64,000 bases of DNA, taken from NCBI RefSeq assembly GCF_051535215.1, contig NZ_JBPPLY010000007.1, forward strand, positions 92,699-156,698, read 5' to 3'. The notes beneath the pieces were generated by a model that saw nothing but the letters and a program-made list of their open reading frames with translations, ran no database searches and was not told the DNA's origin. Of the stretch, positions 44,677-54,002 are shown piece after piece. The translations under genes were made by a program, and so were the position numbers. Position 1 is the first letter of the stretch; each line of letters begins with the position of its first letter. This DNA is from Nitrobacter sp051535215. Lineage in GTDB: Bacteria; Pseudomonadota; Alphaproteobacteria; Rhizobiales; Xanthobacteraceae.

Positions 44677-45807
44677 ATGGTCGTGTCGCGTCGCGGGGCG
44701 TCTGCAAAGGCGCCCCGCACCAAATTTGATCCCCCCGCTTCGCGTATCGTCGTTGGCGACTGCGTCGCCGAGATGTCGAAGCTTTCATCCGGATCGGTCG
44801 ATCTGGTGTTCGCGGATCCGCCCTACAATCTGCAGCTCAAGGGCGATCTCAAGCGGCCTGACGAATCCCACGTCAACGCCGTCAATAACGACTGGGACAA
44901 GTTCTCGTCGTTCGCGGCCTATGACGATTTCACGCGCGCGTGGCTGCTCGCCTGCCGCCGCATCATGAAGCCATCCGCGACGATCTGGGTGATCGGCTCC
45001 TATCACAACATCTTCCGCGTCGGCGCGATCATGCAGGACCTCGGCTTCTGGATCCTCAACGACATCGTCTGGCGCAAGACCAATCCGATGCCGAATTTCC
45101 GCGGTCGCCGCTTCACCAATGCGCATGAAACCATGATCTGGGCGGCACGCGACGAGAACGCCAAGGGCTACACCTTCAATTACGAGGCGCTCAAAGCCGC
45201 CAACGAGGACGTGCAGGCGCGCTCGGACTGGCTGATTCCGCTGTGCACCGGCGACGAGCGGCTGAAGGGCAAGGACGGCAAGAAAGTGCACCCGACCCAG
45301 AAGCCGGAAGGATTGCTGGCGCGGGTTTTGTTGTCGTCGTCCAGGCCGGGGGATCTCGTAATCGATCCGTTCAACGGCACCGGCACCACGGGCGCGGTCG
45401 CCAAGCGTCTCGGCCGCAGCTACATCGGCTTCGAACGCGACCGGACCTATGCCGCCGCGGCCGAGCAACGCATCGCGGCCGTCGAACCGCTGCCGGAAGC
45501 TACGCTGGCCCCGTTCATGACCGCGCGTGCCGCGCCGCGCGTGGCGTTTTCCGAACTGATCGAGCGCGGCATGATCTCGCCTGGCGCGAAACTCGTCGAT
45601 GCGAAAAAGCGGCACGGCGCACTGGTGCGCGCCGACGGCGCCATCATGCTCGGCGACAAGGTCGGCTCGATCCACCGCATCGGGGCGGTGGCGCAAGGCG
45701 CGGGGGCCTGTAACGGCTGGACCTTCTGGCACATCGAAACCAGCAAGGGCCTCAGACTGATCGACGAGTTGCGCGCCGAAATCCGCAGCCGGATGGCGAC
45801 CGACTGA
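44677..45807 (+). CDS. ccrM: Cell cycle-regulated adenine DNA methyltransferase CcrM
   Basis: A 376-residue beta-class N6-adenine methyltransferase that methylates GANTC. The catalytic motif DPPYNLQLKGDLKRP starts at 47 and the SAM-binding DPFNGTGTTG is at 230-239, in the beta-class order. The C-terminal domain (about 275-372, AKLVDAKKRHGALVRADG ... GSIHRIGAVAQGAGACNGWTFWH) is the RAMA-type DNA-recognition domain. The start MVVSRRGAS has a short extra N-terminus; no closer ATG fits. Full length; single gene. Confidence 0.95.
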   Translation: MVVSRRGASAKAPRTKFDPPASRIVVGDCVAEMSKLSSGSVDLVFADPPYNLQLKGDLKRPDESHVNAVNNDWDKFSSFAAYDDFTRAWLLACRRIMKPSATIWVIGSYHNIFRVGAIMQDLGFWILNDIVWRKTNPMPNFRGRRFTNAHETMIWAARDENAKGYTFNYEALKAANEDVQARSDWLIPLCTGDERLKGKDGKKVHPTQKPEGLLARVLLSSSRPGDLVIDPFNGTGTTGAVAKRLGRSYIGFERDRTYAAAAEQRIAAVEPLPEATLAPFMTARAAPRVAFSELIERGMISPGAKLVDAKKRHGALVRADGAIMLGDKVGSIHRIGAVAQGAGACNGWTFWHIETSKGLRLIDELRAEIRSRMATD

Positions 45808-45993
45808 AACGGTCCGTCGCATCCACCTGTCGACGGAAAGCTGTGCAGCCAACGCACAGCGGATCACGAAACGCGTCGGTTGCATTGGTCTGAAAATCCA
45901 CGCATGAAATGGCCGTCCGCGGGCATCCTCCCTCTCCCGCGCGTTCCAGTTCAAACCCAGCCATCCCCAAGCACACCGACAGTGGAGTTTTCG

Positions 45994-46680
45994 ATGATCA
46001 AGTTCTATTTCAACGGCGCGCCGAACCCGAACAAGGTCGCGCTGTTTCTGGAAGAAACCGGATTGCCCTTCGAGCTTGTGCCGGTCGATACCCGCAAGGG
46101 CGACCAGTTCAAGCCGGAGTTCCTGAAGGTGAATCCGAACGGCAAGGTGCCGGCTATCGAGGACGACGGCGTGTTCGTATTCGACAGCAATGCCATCCTG
46201 CTTTATCTCGGCGAAAAGACCGGCAAGTTCATGCCGGCGAATACGCCTGCCAATCGTGCGCAGACGCTATCGTGGATGATGTTCATCGCGAGCGGCCTGG
46301 GACCTTATTCCGGCCAGGCCATACACTTCAAGGATTACGCGCCGAAGGGCATGGACTACGCGATCAACCGCTATCTGTTCGAAGCGCATCGTCATTACAA
46401 GGTTCTCGACGATCATCTCGCCAACAGCCGCTACATGGTCGGCGACACCTACACCATCGTCGACATGGCGTTCTGGGGTTGGGCGCGCATGGCCCCTCGC
46501 GTGATCGGCGAGAGCGGCGTCGCCAAATATCCGAACTTCAAGCGGCTGCTCGACGAGGTCTCGGCGCGGCCGGCCGCGACCAGGGCGATCGCGCTGAAGG
46601 ACAAGTTCATCTTCAAGACCGAGAACGACGACGAAGCCAAGAGCTTCCTGTACCGCCATATGACCACCAAGGTGGCCTGA
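45994..46680 (+). CDS. Glutathione S-transferase
   Basis: A 228-residue GST. The thioredoxin-like N-domain (MIKFYFNGAPNPNKVALFLEETGLPFE; NPNGKVPAI with the cis-Pro; DSNAILLYLGEKTG) binds glutathione and the helical C-domain has YMVGDTYTIVDMAFWGWARM. It looks like the YfcG/Ure2-like group, with Asn-Pro-Asn near the N-terminus in place of a Tyr/Ser; disulfide-bond reductase activity is possible. Start chosen at MIKFYFNG, the fold start. A terminator follows. Confidence 0.88.
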   Translation: MIKFYFNGAPNPNKVALFLEETGLPFELVPVDTRKGDQFKPEFLKVNPNGKVPAIEDDGVFVFDSNAILLYLGEKTGKFMPANTPANRAQTLSWMMFIASGLGPYSGQAIHFKDYAPKGMDYAINRYLFEAHRHYKVLDDHLANSRYMVGDTYTIVDMAFWGWARMAPRVIGESGVAKYPNFKRLLDEVSARPAATRAIALKDKFIFKTENDDEAKSFLYRHMTTKVA

Positions 46681-46703
46681 TCGTTTTTTCATCTTCGTCC
46701 ACG

Positions 46704-46735
46704 AGGCCCTTCGGCTCACGCCGGAGGGCCTTTTG
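46704..46735 (+). terminator. Terminator of the GST gene
   Basis: AGGCCCTTCGGC (46704-46715) pairs with GCCGGAGGGCCT (46720-46731), with one T-G pair and a 4-nt loop, followed by TTTT. Confidence 0.8.
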
Positions 46736-46803
46736 CTTGGGCGGCATGGATGCCCGACAAAAAGCTGGGCATGACGGATTGCCATCCAAGAACGCGCTCC
46801 AGA

Positions 46804-47901
46804 TTAGTCTCCTAACCCGTGTGCGATGACCTTGCGCATCAGGTTCGGCAACGCTTCATCCTGCAGCGTTGCGATCGGTGTCCAGCGCATGCCATCGGGC
46901 GCGCGGGTGCGCGCTGCAGCGGTCGCGGTGTAAACCGCAAGCTCCAGCGGAAAATGCGTGAAGACATGCGTGACCGTGCCGACCTTGCGACGCCAGCGCG
47001 CGCCGCCGATTGACGGCGCCTGCTTCAGTGCAGTCGCATCGTCCTGCGCGGCGAGCCAGTCTGATGTCGGCACTTCCGTCATGCCGCCGAGCAGACCTTT
47101 TGTCGGCCGCGTGCGAACCAGCAGTTCACCGCCGCGCCTCACCACGAAAGCCGCGCCGCGCCGCAACTCGCCCGCCTTCTTTGGCGTCTTGCGCGGAAAG
47201 GTCTCCTGGTCGCCGCGCAGCCGGGCCGCGCATTCATCGCTGAACGGGCACAACGCGCAGGCCGGCTTCTTCGGCGTGCAGATGGTGGCGCCGAGATCCA
47301 TCAGCGCCTGCGCGGAATCGCCGGATCGCGAGGGTCCGAGCAGCGTCGCCGCAAGCTCCCGGATGCGCGGCTTCGCCTTCGGCAGCGGCTCCTCCACCGC
47401 AAACAGTCGCGACACCACACGCTCGATGTTGCCGTCGACCGGCATGGTGCGGCAGCCGAACGCGATCGCGGCGATCGCCGCCGCCGTGTAGGGGCCGATT
47501 CCCGGCAGCGCGCGCAAGTCCTCTTCCCTATCGGGGAACGCGCCGCCGTGATCGCGCCGCACCGCCACGGCGCAGGCATGGAGATTGCGCGCGCGCGAAT
47601 AATAGCCGAGCCCGGCCCACATCCGTAAAACATCGTCGAGCGATGCGTTCGCCATCGCTTCGACGTCCGGCCAGCGCGCCAGGAACTTTTCGAAATACGG
47701 CCCGACCGCCCTCACCGTGGTCTGCTGCAGCATGATCTCCGACAGCCAGACCCGATAAGGGTCTGCGGCCTCGCCCGGCAGCGCACGCCATGGCAGGCGG
47801 CGGCGGTTCCGATCGTACCAGGCAAGCAGCAACTCCGGGCGGTTGCCGTCTCCGCCTCGCATCTTGTGCGTATTTGGTATCGCCTTTGCCGCCCGTGCCA
47901 T
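46804..47901 (-). CDS. mutY: Adenine DNA glycosylase MutY
   Basis: A 365-residue MutY, which removes adenine opposite 8-oxoguanine. Seen: SEIMLQQTTVRAV (catalytic Glu), LPGIGPYTAAAIAAIAFG then VDGNIERV (HhH and catalytic Asp), the 4Fe-4S loop CTPKKPACALCPFSDEC, and a C-terminal NUDIX-like domain (GGMTEVPTSDW, THVFTHFPLEL). Full length. Divergent from dciA. Confidence 0.95.
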   Translation of the reverse strand: MARAAKAIPNTHKMRGGDGNRPELLLAWYDRNRRRLPWRALPGEAADPYRVWLSEIMLQQTTVRAVGPYFEKFLARWPDVEAMANASLDDVLRMWAGLGYYSRARNLHACAVAVRRDHGGAFPDREEDLRALPGIGPYTAAAIAAIAFGCRTMPVDGNIERVVSRLFAVEEPLPKAKPRIRELAATLLGPSRSGDSAQALMDLGATICTPKKPACALCPFSDECAARLRGDQETFPRKTPKKAGELRRGAAFVVRRGGELLVRTRPTKGLLGGMTEVPTSDWLAAQDDATALKQAPSIGGARWRRKVGTVTHVFTHFPLELAVYTATAAARTRAPDGMRWTPIATLQDEALPNLMRKVIAHGLGD

Positions 47902-47935
47902 CGCGCCACTCTCGTCGATGGAATCAACCTTTCCA

Positions 47936-48024
47936 CGTCATGCCCGGCCTCGTGCCCGGCATCCACGCCTTTTTTCGTGAGTTGCCGCAAAAGAGGTGGA
48001 GGGCCGGAATACATCCGGCCCTCC
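47936..48024. repeat. Family 2 repeat fragment and strong hairpin upstream of dciA
   Basis: CGTCATGCCCGGCC...CGGCATCCACGCC (47936-47968) resembles one arm of the family 2 palindromes. It is followed by a separate 11-bp hairpin, GGAGGGCCGGA (47998-48008) with TCCGGCCCTCC (48014-48024). The hairpin ends 74 bp before the dciA start codon, so it may affect dciA expression or simply be decayed repeat. Confidence 0.55.
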
Positions 48025-48098
48025 CGACAGCACAACGTGGATTGCGTCCGACCATCAATCGTGCCCCAAACGAGATGTGGAGATGCTATAAGGCGCGG

Positions 48099-48578
48099 AT
48101 GTCCAAGCCCGGTCCGATTTCGGCCAAGCCGTTGTCCGCGCTGCTCGGCGATGTCTTCTCCGACGCCTATGCGCGGCAGGGATTTGCCACGCGCGAACTG
48201 GTAACGCGCTGGGCGGAGATCGCCGGACCCGAAATCGCCGCGCATTCCGAGCCGATGAAAATCCAGTGGCCGCGCCCCGTCGAGGGACAACCCGAGCGAC
48301 CGGCGACGCTTGTGCTGCGGGTCGAGGGCCCGGCGGCGCTGGAAATCCAGCACGCCTCCGACATCATCCTGCAACGGGTGAACCGCTTTTTCGGTTGGAA
48401 CGCGGTCGGCCGGCTGGCCTTGCGGCAGGCGCCGCTGTCGCGCAAGACCCGGCGAAAGGCCCCGCGTCCGCCGGACGAGACGGATGTCGCCAGTGTCGCC
48501 GGGACGCTGTCATCGATCGAAGACGACGGTCTGCGCGCGGCGCTGGCGCGGCTCGGCGCCTCGATCAAGCGAAATTGA
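48099..48578 (+). CDS. DUF721 protein, DciA-like helicase-loader family
   Basis: A 159-residue DUF721 protein. The domain spans about 5-110 (KPLSALLGDVFSDAYARQGFATRELVTRWAEIAGPEIAAHSEPMKIQW; LVLRVEGPAALEIQHASDIILQRVNRFFGWNAV), followed by a basic, likely disordered tail. In many bacteria without DnaC, the DUF721 protein DciA loads the replicative helicase DnaB. The alphaproteobacterial form is shorter and less studied, so the loader role is inferred. Next genes are dsbA and smc. Confidence 0.8.
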   Translation: MSKPGPISAKPLSALLGDVFSDAYARQGFATRELVTRWAEIAGPEIAAHSEPMKIQWPRPVEGQPERPATLVLRVEGPAALEIQHASDIILQRVNRFFGWNAVGRLALRQAPLSRKTRRKAPRPPDETDVASVAGTLSSIEDDGLRAALARLGASIKRN

Positions 48579-48686
48579 CGCGACCATGGAATAGGCTTCC
48601 GACAGCGCGCCATTGCCACAATTGTCGTTTCAAGCTAGCGAACAAACGTCTTTCAGGCGCGCTTGCGCCGTTTCGGGAGCAAACCC

Positions 48687-49349
48687 TTGATCATCACGCG
48701 CCGCGCCTTCACCGCCGCCCTCTCGCTGAGCGGACTCGCCGCCTTCGCCGGTCTCTCGCCGTGGCGCCTGATCGGCGAGGCCATGGCCCAGAGCGTCACC
48801 GCCGCCGACGTCGCCAAACCGGTCTCGCTGCCGGACATGGCGCTCGGTCCCAAGGATGCCGCCGTCACCATCACCGAATATGCGTCGATGACCTGTCCGC
48901 ACTGCGCGCGCTTTGCTGAAAGCGTGTTCCCGAAGATCAAGGCGGAATACATCGACACCAACAAGGTCCGTTACGTGTTCCGTGAATTCCCGCTCGACAT
49001 CAAGGCGGCGGCCGGCTCGATGCTCGCCCGCTGCATCGCCAAGGACGACGCGGGAAAATACTTCGCCGTCATCGACACGCTGTTCAAGTCGCAGGATGTA
49101 TGGACCGGATCGAAGACCACGGAATCGCTCAAGCAGATCGGCAAGCAGGCCGGCCTCAGCGGACAGGAGGTCGAAACCTGCCTCAAGGATCAGGCCCTGC
49201 TCGACAAGATCGCGGCCGACCAGAAATACGCCAACGAGGTTCTGAAGGTGAATTCGACGCCGACGTTCTTCATCAATGGCGACATGGTGAAGGGCGAGAC
49301 CTCATTCGAGGAGTTCAAGAAGAAGATCGACCCGCTGTTGAAGGGCTGA
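48687..49349 (+). CDS. dsbA: DsbA family thiol:disulfide oxidoreductase
   Basis: A 220-residue exported thioredoxin-fold protein. A Tat-like signal (ITRRAFTAALSLSGLAAF) precedes the fold; the active site is CPHC at 70-73 (EYASMTCPHCARF) and the cis-Pro is in STPTFFING. It would oxidise or isomerise periplasmic disulfides. The TTG at 48687 has GGGAGC at 6 nt and directly precedes the signal; an upstream TTG at 48663 is less likely. Confidence 0.88.
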   Translation: MIITRRAFTAALSLSGLAAFAGLSPWRLIGEAMAQSVTAADVAKPVSLPDMALGPKDAAVTITEYASMTCPHCARFAESVFPKIKAEYIDTNKVRYVFREFPLDIKAAAGSMLARCIAKDDAGKYFAVIDTLFKSQDVWTGSKTTESLKQIGKQAGLSGQEVETCLKDQALLDKIAADQKYANEVLKVNSTPTFFINGDMVKGETSFEEFKKKIDPLLKG

Positions 49350-49404
49350 GTGCGCGGCGCAGGGCGCATTCGACAGAGCACGCACGAGTTCCACCTGGGG
49401 TTCT

Positions 49405-49494
49405 CTGCGTCTGATGGAATCGAGAAGCGGATTCTATAGTTTGATTCGACACTTTTTCTTCACGCGAACGATCCACTTCGCTCGAAAACACTCT
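49405..49494 (+). repeat. Dispersed intergenic repeat, family 1, copy D
   Basis: It contains a weakened hairpin (CTGCGTCTGATGGAATCGAGAAGCGG), TAGTTTGATTCGACACTTTTTC, TTCACGCGAACGATCCACTTCGCTC and GAAAACACTCT. It separates dsbA from smc and carries two GANTC sites. Confidence 0.8.
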
Positions 49495-49658
49495 AACTGC
49501 CGCAAAAGCCTCTGGAAAAGCCTGCTCCCGCGGTTGCCCAGACGCGGCGCCCTCGTCATTGTCGAGCCTCGCGAGGCGCGACTCAGGGCTGCCGGCAATA
49601 CTACATATGGTATTGTAACTGCGGGCTGATTCGTGTCTTGCCAGCAAGCAGAGTGCCC

Positions 49659-52600
49659 ATGAAACTCACGCGCCTTCGCCTTCACGGATTCAAGTCGTTC
49701 GTCGAGCCCACCGATTTCGTGATCGAGCCGGGTCTCACCGGCGTGGTCGGGCCGAACGGCTGCGGCAAGTCCAACCTGGTCGAAGCGCTGCGCTGGGCGA
49801 TGGGCGAGACTTCGCACAAGTCGCTGCGCGCCGCCGACATGGACGCGGTGATCTTCGCAGGTTCGGGCAACCGCCCGGCGCGCAACCACGCCGAAGTGGT
49901 GATGACGATCGACAATACCGATCGCTCCGCCCCTGCGGCCGTCAACGATTCCGAGACGCTGGAGATTTCACGCCGGATCGAGCGCGAGGCAGGCTCGGTC
50001 TATCGCATCAACGGCCGTGACGTGCGCGCCCGCGACGTGCAGATCCTGTTCGCCGACGCTGCCACTGGCGCGCGTTCGCCGGCGCTGGTGCATCAGGGCA
50101 AGATCGGCGAGATCATCCAGGCCAAGCCTGAACAGAGGCGCCGTGTGCTCGAGGACGCCGCCGGCGTCGCCGGCCTGCATGCGCGCCGTCATGAAGCTGA
50201 ACTGCGGCTGAAGGCCGCAGAGACCAACCTTACCCGCGTCGAGGACGTGATCGGCCAGCTTTCCGGCCAGATGGATGGCCTCAAGAAGCAGGCACGGCAG
50301 GCGATCCGCTATCGCGACGTCGCGGCGAAGGTGCGCAAGGCCGAGGCGATGCTGTTCCACCTGCGCTGGCTGGACGCGCAGGCCGAGGTGACGGAAGCCG
50401 CCAGGATTCACGATGTGAACGTCCGCGAACTGGCGGAACGCACCCGCGAGCAGGCGGAAGCCGCCCGTCTCCAGGCCGAACGCGCAACCGAATTGCCGGC
50501 GCTCCGCGAGGCGGAAGCCCGCGCCGCCGCCGGACTGCAGCGCCTCACCAGCGCGCGCGAGGCGCTCGACCGCGAGGAGGAGCGTGCGAAGGAGCGCGCC
50601 GCCGAACTCGATCGCCGGCTGACGCAGCTTGCATCCGACATCGAGCGCGAGCAGCGGCAATCCTCCGATGCCGATGACGCCTTGCGGCGGCTGGAGGCCG
50701 AGGACACCGAGCTGAAGGAGGAGATCAAGTCGCGCGTCGAGACCCGCAGCGGCGTTGACGAGCGGGCGGCGCAGGCGGAAGCAACTCTCGCCGCGACAGA
50801 GGCCAAGTTTGCGGAATTGACCCGCGCGCTGGCCGACCTCACCGCGAAGCGTAACCAACTCGAATCGAACGTGCGGACCCATCGCGACCGTCTGGCGCGT
50901 ATCGATCAGCAGATCACGGACGTGCAGCGCGAGACCGAGGCGCTAACGCAGCAGACCAGCGGCTTCGGTGATCTCGATGCGCTGAGCGCGGCGATCGAGG
51001 GCGCGCAACAGGCGCTCGCGCAATCGGAAAGCCTGAGCCGAGAACGCGAGGCCGAACACGCCGCTGCGCGAGGGCAGCTCGATGCCGCTCGCTCCGGCGT
51101 CGAAGCAGCGCGCGGGCCGTTGCAGGAAGCCGACAAGCGCGCCCAGCGGCTCGAAACCGAAGCCAAGACCATCGCCAAGATCCTCAACGGCGAAAGCAAG
51201 AACCTGTGGCCGCCGATCATCGACGGCATCAGCGTCGACAAGGGCTACGAGAAGGCGATCGGCGCCGTACTCGGCGACGACCTCGACGCACCGGTGGACA
51301 AATCCGCGCCGATGCGCTGGACCGGCGCCGCCGTCACGGGCGACGACCCAACGTTGCCCGAGAGCGTGGAATCCCTTGCCGCCCACGTGCAGGCGCCGCC
51401 GGAACTGGCGCGACGTCTGGCCCAGATCGGCGTCGTCGCCAGGGAGCGCGGCGCTGAGCTGGTCTCGCATTTGAAAACCGGCCAGCGGCTGGTGTCGCTC
51501 GAAGGCGACGTCTGGCGCTGGGACGGCTTCGTGACCGCGGCCCATGCACCGACCGGCGCGGCGCGGCGGCTCGCCGAGCGCGCGCGTCTTGCCGACATCG
51601 AGAGTGAGATCGAGCGCGCGCGCATTGAAGTCGCCGAGCGGCGGCAGGCGCTGGAGGCGGCCCAGCAGGCGGTCGCCGCCGCCGGTCAGGCCGTCACGGC
51701 AGCCGCCTCGGCCGAGAGCGAGGCGCGCAACGCCTGGCGCACGGCGCAGCGCGAGGCCGATGCCGCGCGCGAACGTCATGCCAGCGCCGAGCGCGAGATT
51801 AACCGCCATGCGGCGCGCCGCTCCGCGCTGACCGAAGCGCACAATCGCCTGACCAGCGACCGCCTTGAGGCCGCCGCTGCCCATGAAACCGCCACCGCCA
51901 CGCTTGGCGAGTTGCCGCCGAGCCTCGACACCGAAACGAAGCTTGGCGAAGTGCGGACCGAGATCGATGGCCATCGGCGGCTCGCCGCGCAGGTGCGCGC
52001 CGAAGCGCAGGCGCTGGCGCGCGAAGCCGAGCTTGCGGATCGCCGCCTGCAGGCGATATCGGCCGAACGTAACGAATGGCAAACCCGCAAGCAGAGCTCA
52101 GCCTCGCAGATCGCGACCATCGAGGCGCGCGTCACCGAGGTGAAGGCCGAGCGCGCCGATCTCGACAACGCGCCGGCACTGTTCGCCGAGAAACGCAGCG
52201 CGGTCATCAGCGAGATCGAGCACGCCGAGAAGGATCGCCGCGACGCGGCCGATGCGCTCGCCGCCGCCGAAGCCGCGATGGCGGAAACCGATCGGGCCGC
52301 GAAAATCTCGCTGGAGGCACTGTCGAGCGCACGCGAAGCCACCGCGCGCGCCGAGGAACGCATGGACGGCAGCAGGCGGCGTCTGGAGGATACCGAACGG
52401 GAAATCCGCGACATGCTCGAGGTGGAGCCCTCCACGGTGGCGTCGCTGGCTGAGGTGCAGGACGGCGTCGACCTGCCGCCGCTGCCGGAGATCGAGGCGG
52501 AACTGGAAAAGCTGCGCCGCGACCGCGACCGCCTCGGCGCCGTCAACCTGCGCGCCGAGGAGGAACTGCGCGAGATCGAGACCCAGCACACCTCGCTCGC

Positions 52601-53165
52601 CACCGAGCGCGACGATCTGGTCGAGGCGATCAAGAAGCTGCGCACCGGCATCCAGAGTCTCAACCGCGAGGCGCGCGAGCGGCTTCTGACCTCGTTCGAG
52701 ACCGTCAACACCCATTTCAAGCGGCTGTTCACCGAACTGTTCGGTGGCGGCGAAGCCGCGCTGCACCTGATCGAGAGCGACGATCCGCTGGAAGCCGGCC
52801 TCGAAATCATCGCCAAGCCGCCGGGCAAGAAGCCGCAGACGCTGTCGCTGCTCTCGGGCGGCGAACAGGCGCTGACGGCGCTAGCGCTGATCTTCGCGGT
52901 GTTCCTCACCAACCCGTCGCCGATCTGCGTGCTGGACGAAGTCGACGCACCGCTCGACGACCACAACGTCGAACGCTTCTGCAATCTCCTGCACGAGATG
53001 ACATCGTCCACGGAGACGCGCTTCATCATCATCACGCACAATCCGATCACCATGGCGCGGATGAACCGCCTGTTCGGCGTGACCATGGCCGAGCGCGGGG
53101 TTTCGCAACTGGTGTCGGTCGATCTTGAAAACGCGGTGAAGATCCTCGACCAGAACGTGGCGTAA
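49659..53165 (+). CDS. smc: Chromosome partition ATPase SMC
   Basis: A 1168-residue SMC protein, which with ScpA/ScpB loops and organises the chromosome. N-terminal ATPase half with Walker A GPNGCGKSN (32-40); long coiled coil; hinge around 500-650 (NLWPPIIDGISVDKGYEKAIGAVLGDDL); second coiled coil; C-terminal half with LSGGEQALTALALIFA and Walker B CVLDEVDAPLDDHN. Start MKLTRLRLHGFKSF is invariant in the family; 7 further in-frame residues upstream are left out. Full length. A GATTC site lies 27 bp upstream. Confidence 0.97.
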   Translation: MKLTRLRLHGFKSFVEPTDFVIEPGLTGVVGPNGCGKSNLVEALRWAMGETSHKSLRAADMDAVIFAGSGNRPARNHAEVVMTIDNTDRSAPAAVNDSETLEISRRIEREAGSVYRINGRDVRARDVQILFADAATGARSPALVHQGKIGEIIQAKPEQRRRVLEDAAGVAGLHARRHEAELRLKAAETNLTRVEDVIGQLSGQMDGLKKQARQAIRYRDVAAKVRKAEAMLFHLRWLDAQAEVTEAARIHDVNVRELAERTREQAEAARLQAERATELPALREAEARAAAGLQRLTSAREALDREEERAKERAAELDRRLTQLASDIEREQRQSSDADDALRRLEAEDTELKEEIKSRVETRSGVDERAAQAEATLAATEAKFAELTRALADLTAKRNQLESNVRTHRDRLARIDQQITDVQRETEALTQQTSGFGDLDALSAAIEGAQQALAQSESLSREREAEHAAARGQLDAARSGVEAARGPLQEADKRAQRLETEAKTIAKILNGESKNLWPPIIDGISVDKGYEKAIGAVLGDDLDAPVDKSAPMRWTGAAVTGDDPTLPESVESLAAHVQAPPELARRLAQIGVVARERGAELVSHLKTGQRLVSLEGDVWRWDGFVTAAHAPTGAARRLAERARLADIESEIERARIEVAERRQALEAAQQAVAAAGQAVTAAASAESEARNAWRTAQREADAARERHASAEREINRHAARRSALTEAHNRLTSDRLEAAAAHETATATLGELPPSLDTETKLGEVRTEIDGHRRLAAQVRAEAQALAREAELADRRLQAISAERNEWQTRKQSSASQIATIEARVTEVKAERADLDNAPALFAEKRSAVISEIEHAEKDRRDAADALAAAEAAMAETDRAAKISLEALSSAREATARAEERMDGSRRRLEDTEREIRDMLEVEPSTVASLAEVQDGVDLPPLPEIEAELEKLRRDRDRLGAVNLRAEEELREIETQHTSLATERDDLVEAIKKLRTGIQSLNREARERLLTSFETVNTHFKRLFTELFGGGEAALHLIESDDPLEAGLEIIAKPPGKKPQTLSLLSGGEQALTALALIFAVFLTNPSPICVLDEVDAPLDDHNVERFCNLLHEMTSSTETRFIIITHNPITMARMNRLFGVTMAERGVSQLVSVDLENAVKILDQNVA

Positions 53166-53354
53166 GGCGAGCGCCCCGCTCCGACCTCCGCAAAAACCTC
53201 GCGGATATCAATGCGATGGGCCATGCGAAAGGCGCCGGCCGAGATTAGCTTAGAACCAATCCAGACAACTGATATTGCGAAGGAATTATCCATTCGATAA
53301 AGGCGGCTCCATGATCGCTTGAGGATCGCGCGATCGAGGGGCAAGGCTCGCGCC

Positions 53355-53858
53355 GTGACGTTTGATCTCCATGACCTTTTCCGGCGACACAGCAAGGAGC
53401 TGACCCGCTACTTGCGCCGTCGCGTGCCGTCCGCTGACGTGGCCGCGGATCTGACCCAGGAAGCATTTCTCGCGCTTTGTTCGGCGCGCTCCCGCACCTC
53501 CATCGACAATGGCCACGCGTATCTGTTCCGCACGGCGTCCAATCTGGCGATCAACTACAATCGCCGCCAGCGCATCCTGTCTTTTGTCGATGATCCGGAG
53601 CCGGCGCTTGCAACGCTTGCCGACGAGACGCCGTCGGCCGAGCAGATTCTGCTGTCCCGGCAGGAACTCATGATCGTTTACGCGACGCTGAAGGAATTCC
53701 CGCCGGCTCATCGCGCGGTTTTCATCCTGTCGCGCATCGACGGCCGAACCTTTGATGAGATCGGCCGGATGCTCGACATCCAGCCCCGGACGGCGTTCGG
53801 CCACATGGTGCGAATCCTCGCCCGGATGAAACTGCGCATCGACGAAGCCCGGCGTTAG
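53355..53858 (+). CDS. FecI-like ECF sigma factor
   Basis: A 167-residue extracytoplasmic-function sigma factor. Region 2 (LFRRHSKELTRYLRRRVPSADVAADLTQEAFLAL, YLFRTASNLAINYNRR) and region 4 (LKEFPPAHRAVFILSRIDGRTFDEIGRMLDIQPRTAFGHM) are both present. The FecR-like and STN-bearing TonB receptor genes downstream mark it as an iron-type cell-surface signalling sigma. The GTG at 53355 gives the family N-terminus; a TTG 36 bp upstream is an alternative. A family 1 repeat follows the stop codon. Confidence 0.88.
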   Translation: MTFDLHDLFRRHSKELTRYLRRRVPSADVAADLTQEAFLALCSARSRTSIDNGHAYLFRTASNLAINYNRRQRILSFVDDPEPALATLADETPSAEQILLSRQELMIVYATLKEFPPAHRAVFILSRIDGRTFDEIGRMLDIQPRTAFGHMVRILARMKLRIDEARR

Positions 53859-53869
53859 AGAATTTCGCT

Positions 53870-53914
53870 ACACGGTTTCTTCACACGAAGCGGTCCGCTT
53901 CGCTCATAAACGTT
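53870..53914 (+). repeat. Dispersed intergenic repeat, family 1, partial copy E
   Basis: Only the right half is left: ACACGGTTTCTTCACACGAAGCGGTCCGCTTCGCTCATAAACGTT aligns to the canonical CGTTTTCTTCACGCG, AACCGGTATCCACTTCGCTC and AAAACGCT blocks. It lies inside the fecI-fecR unit. Confidence 0.6.
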
Positions 53915-54002
53915 ATGGCCTCAAAAGTTCGCCTCTCCCGATTGTCGATATACTGGGACAAACAGGCGGGCCCTGTTTGCGCCCTCCGGGAGATTGGTTT
54001 GC

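Noticed and set aside
44334..44729. Short open frames on both strands in the ccrM upstream region
   Set aside because: No ribosome sites or family resemblance, and one would run into ccrM in another frame; regulatory DNA is the better reading.
53250..53264. TTAGAA half-site upstream of the fecI-like gene as a possible Irr/ICE box
   Set aside because: The second half (ATCCAG) does not match TTCTAA; without symmetry this is not enough to call an Irr or Fur site.
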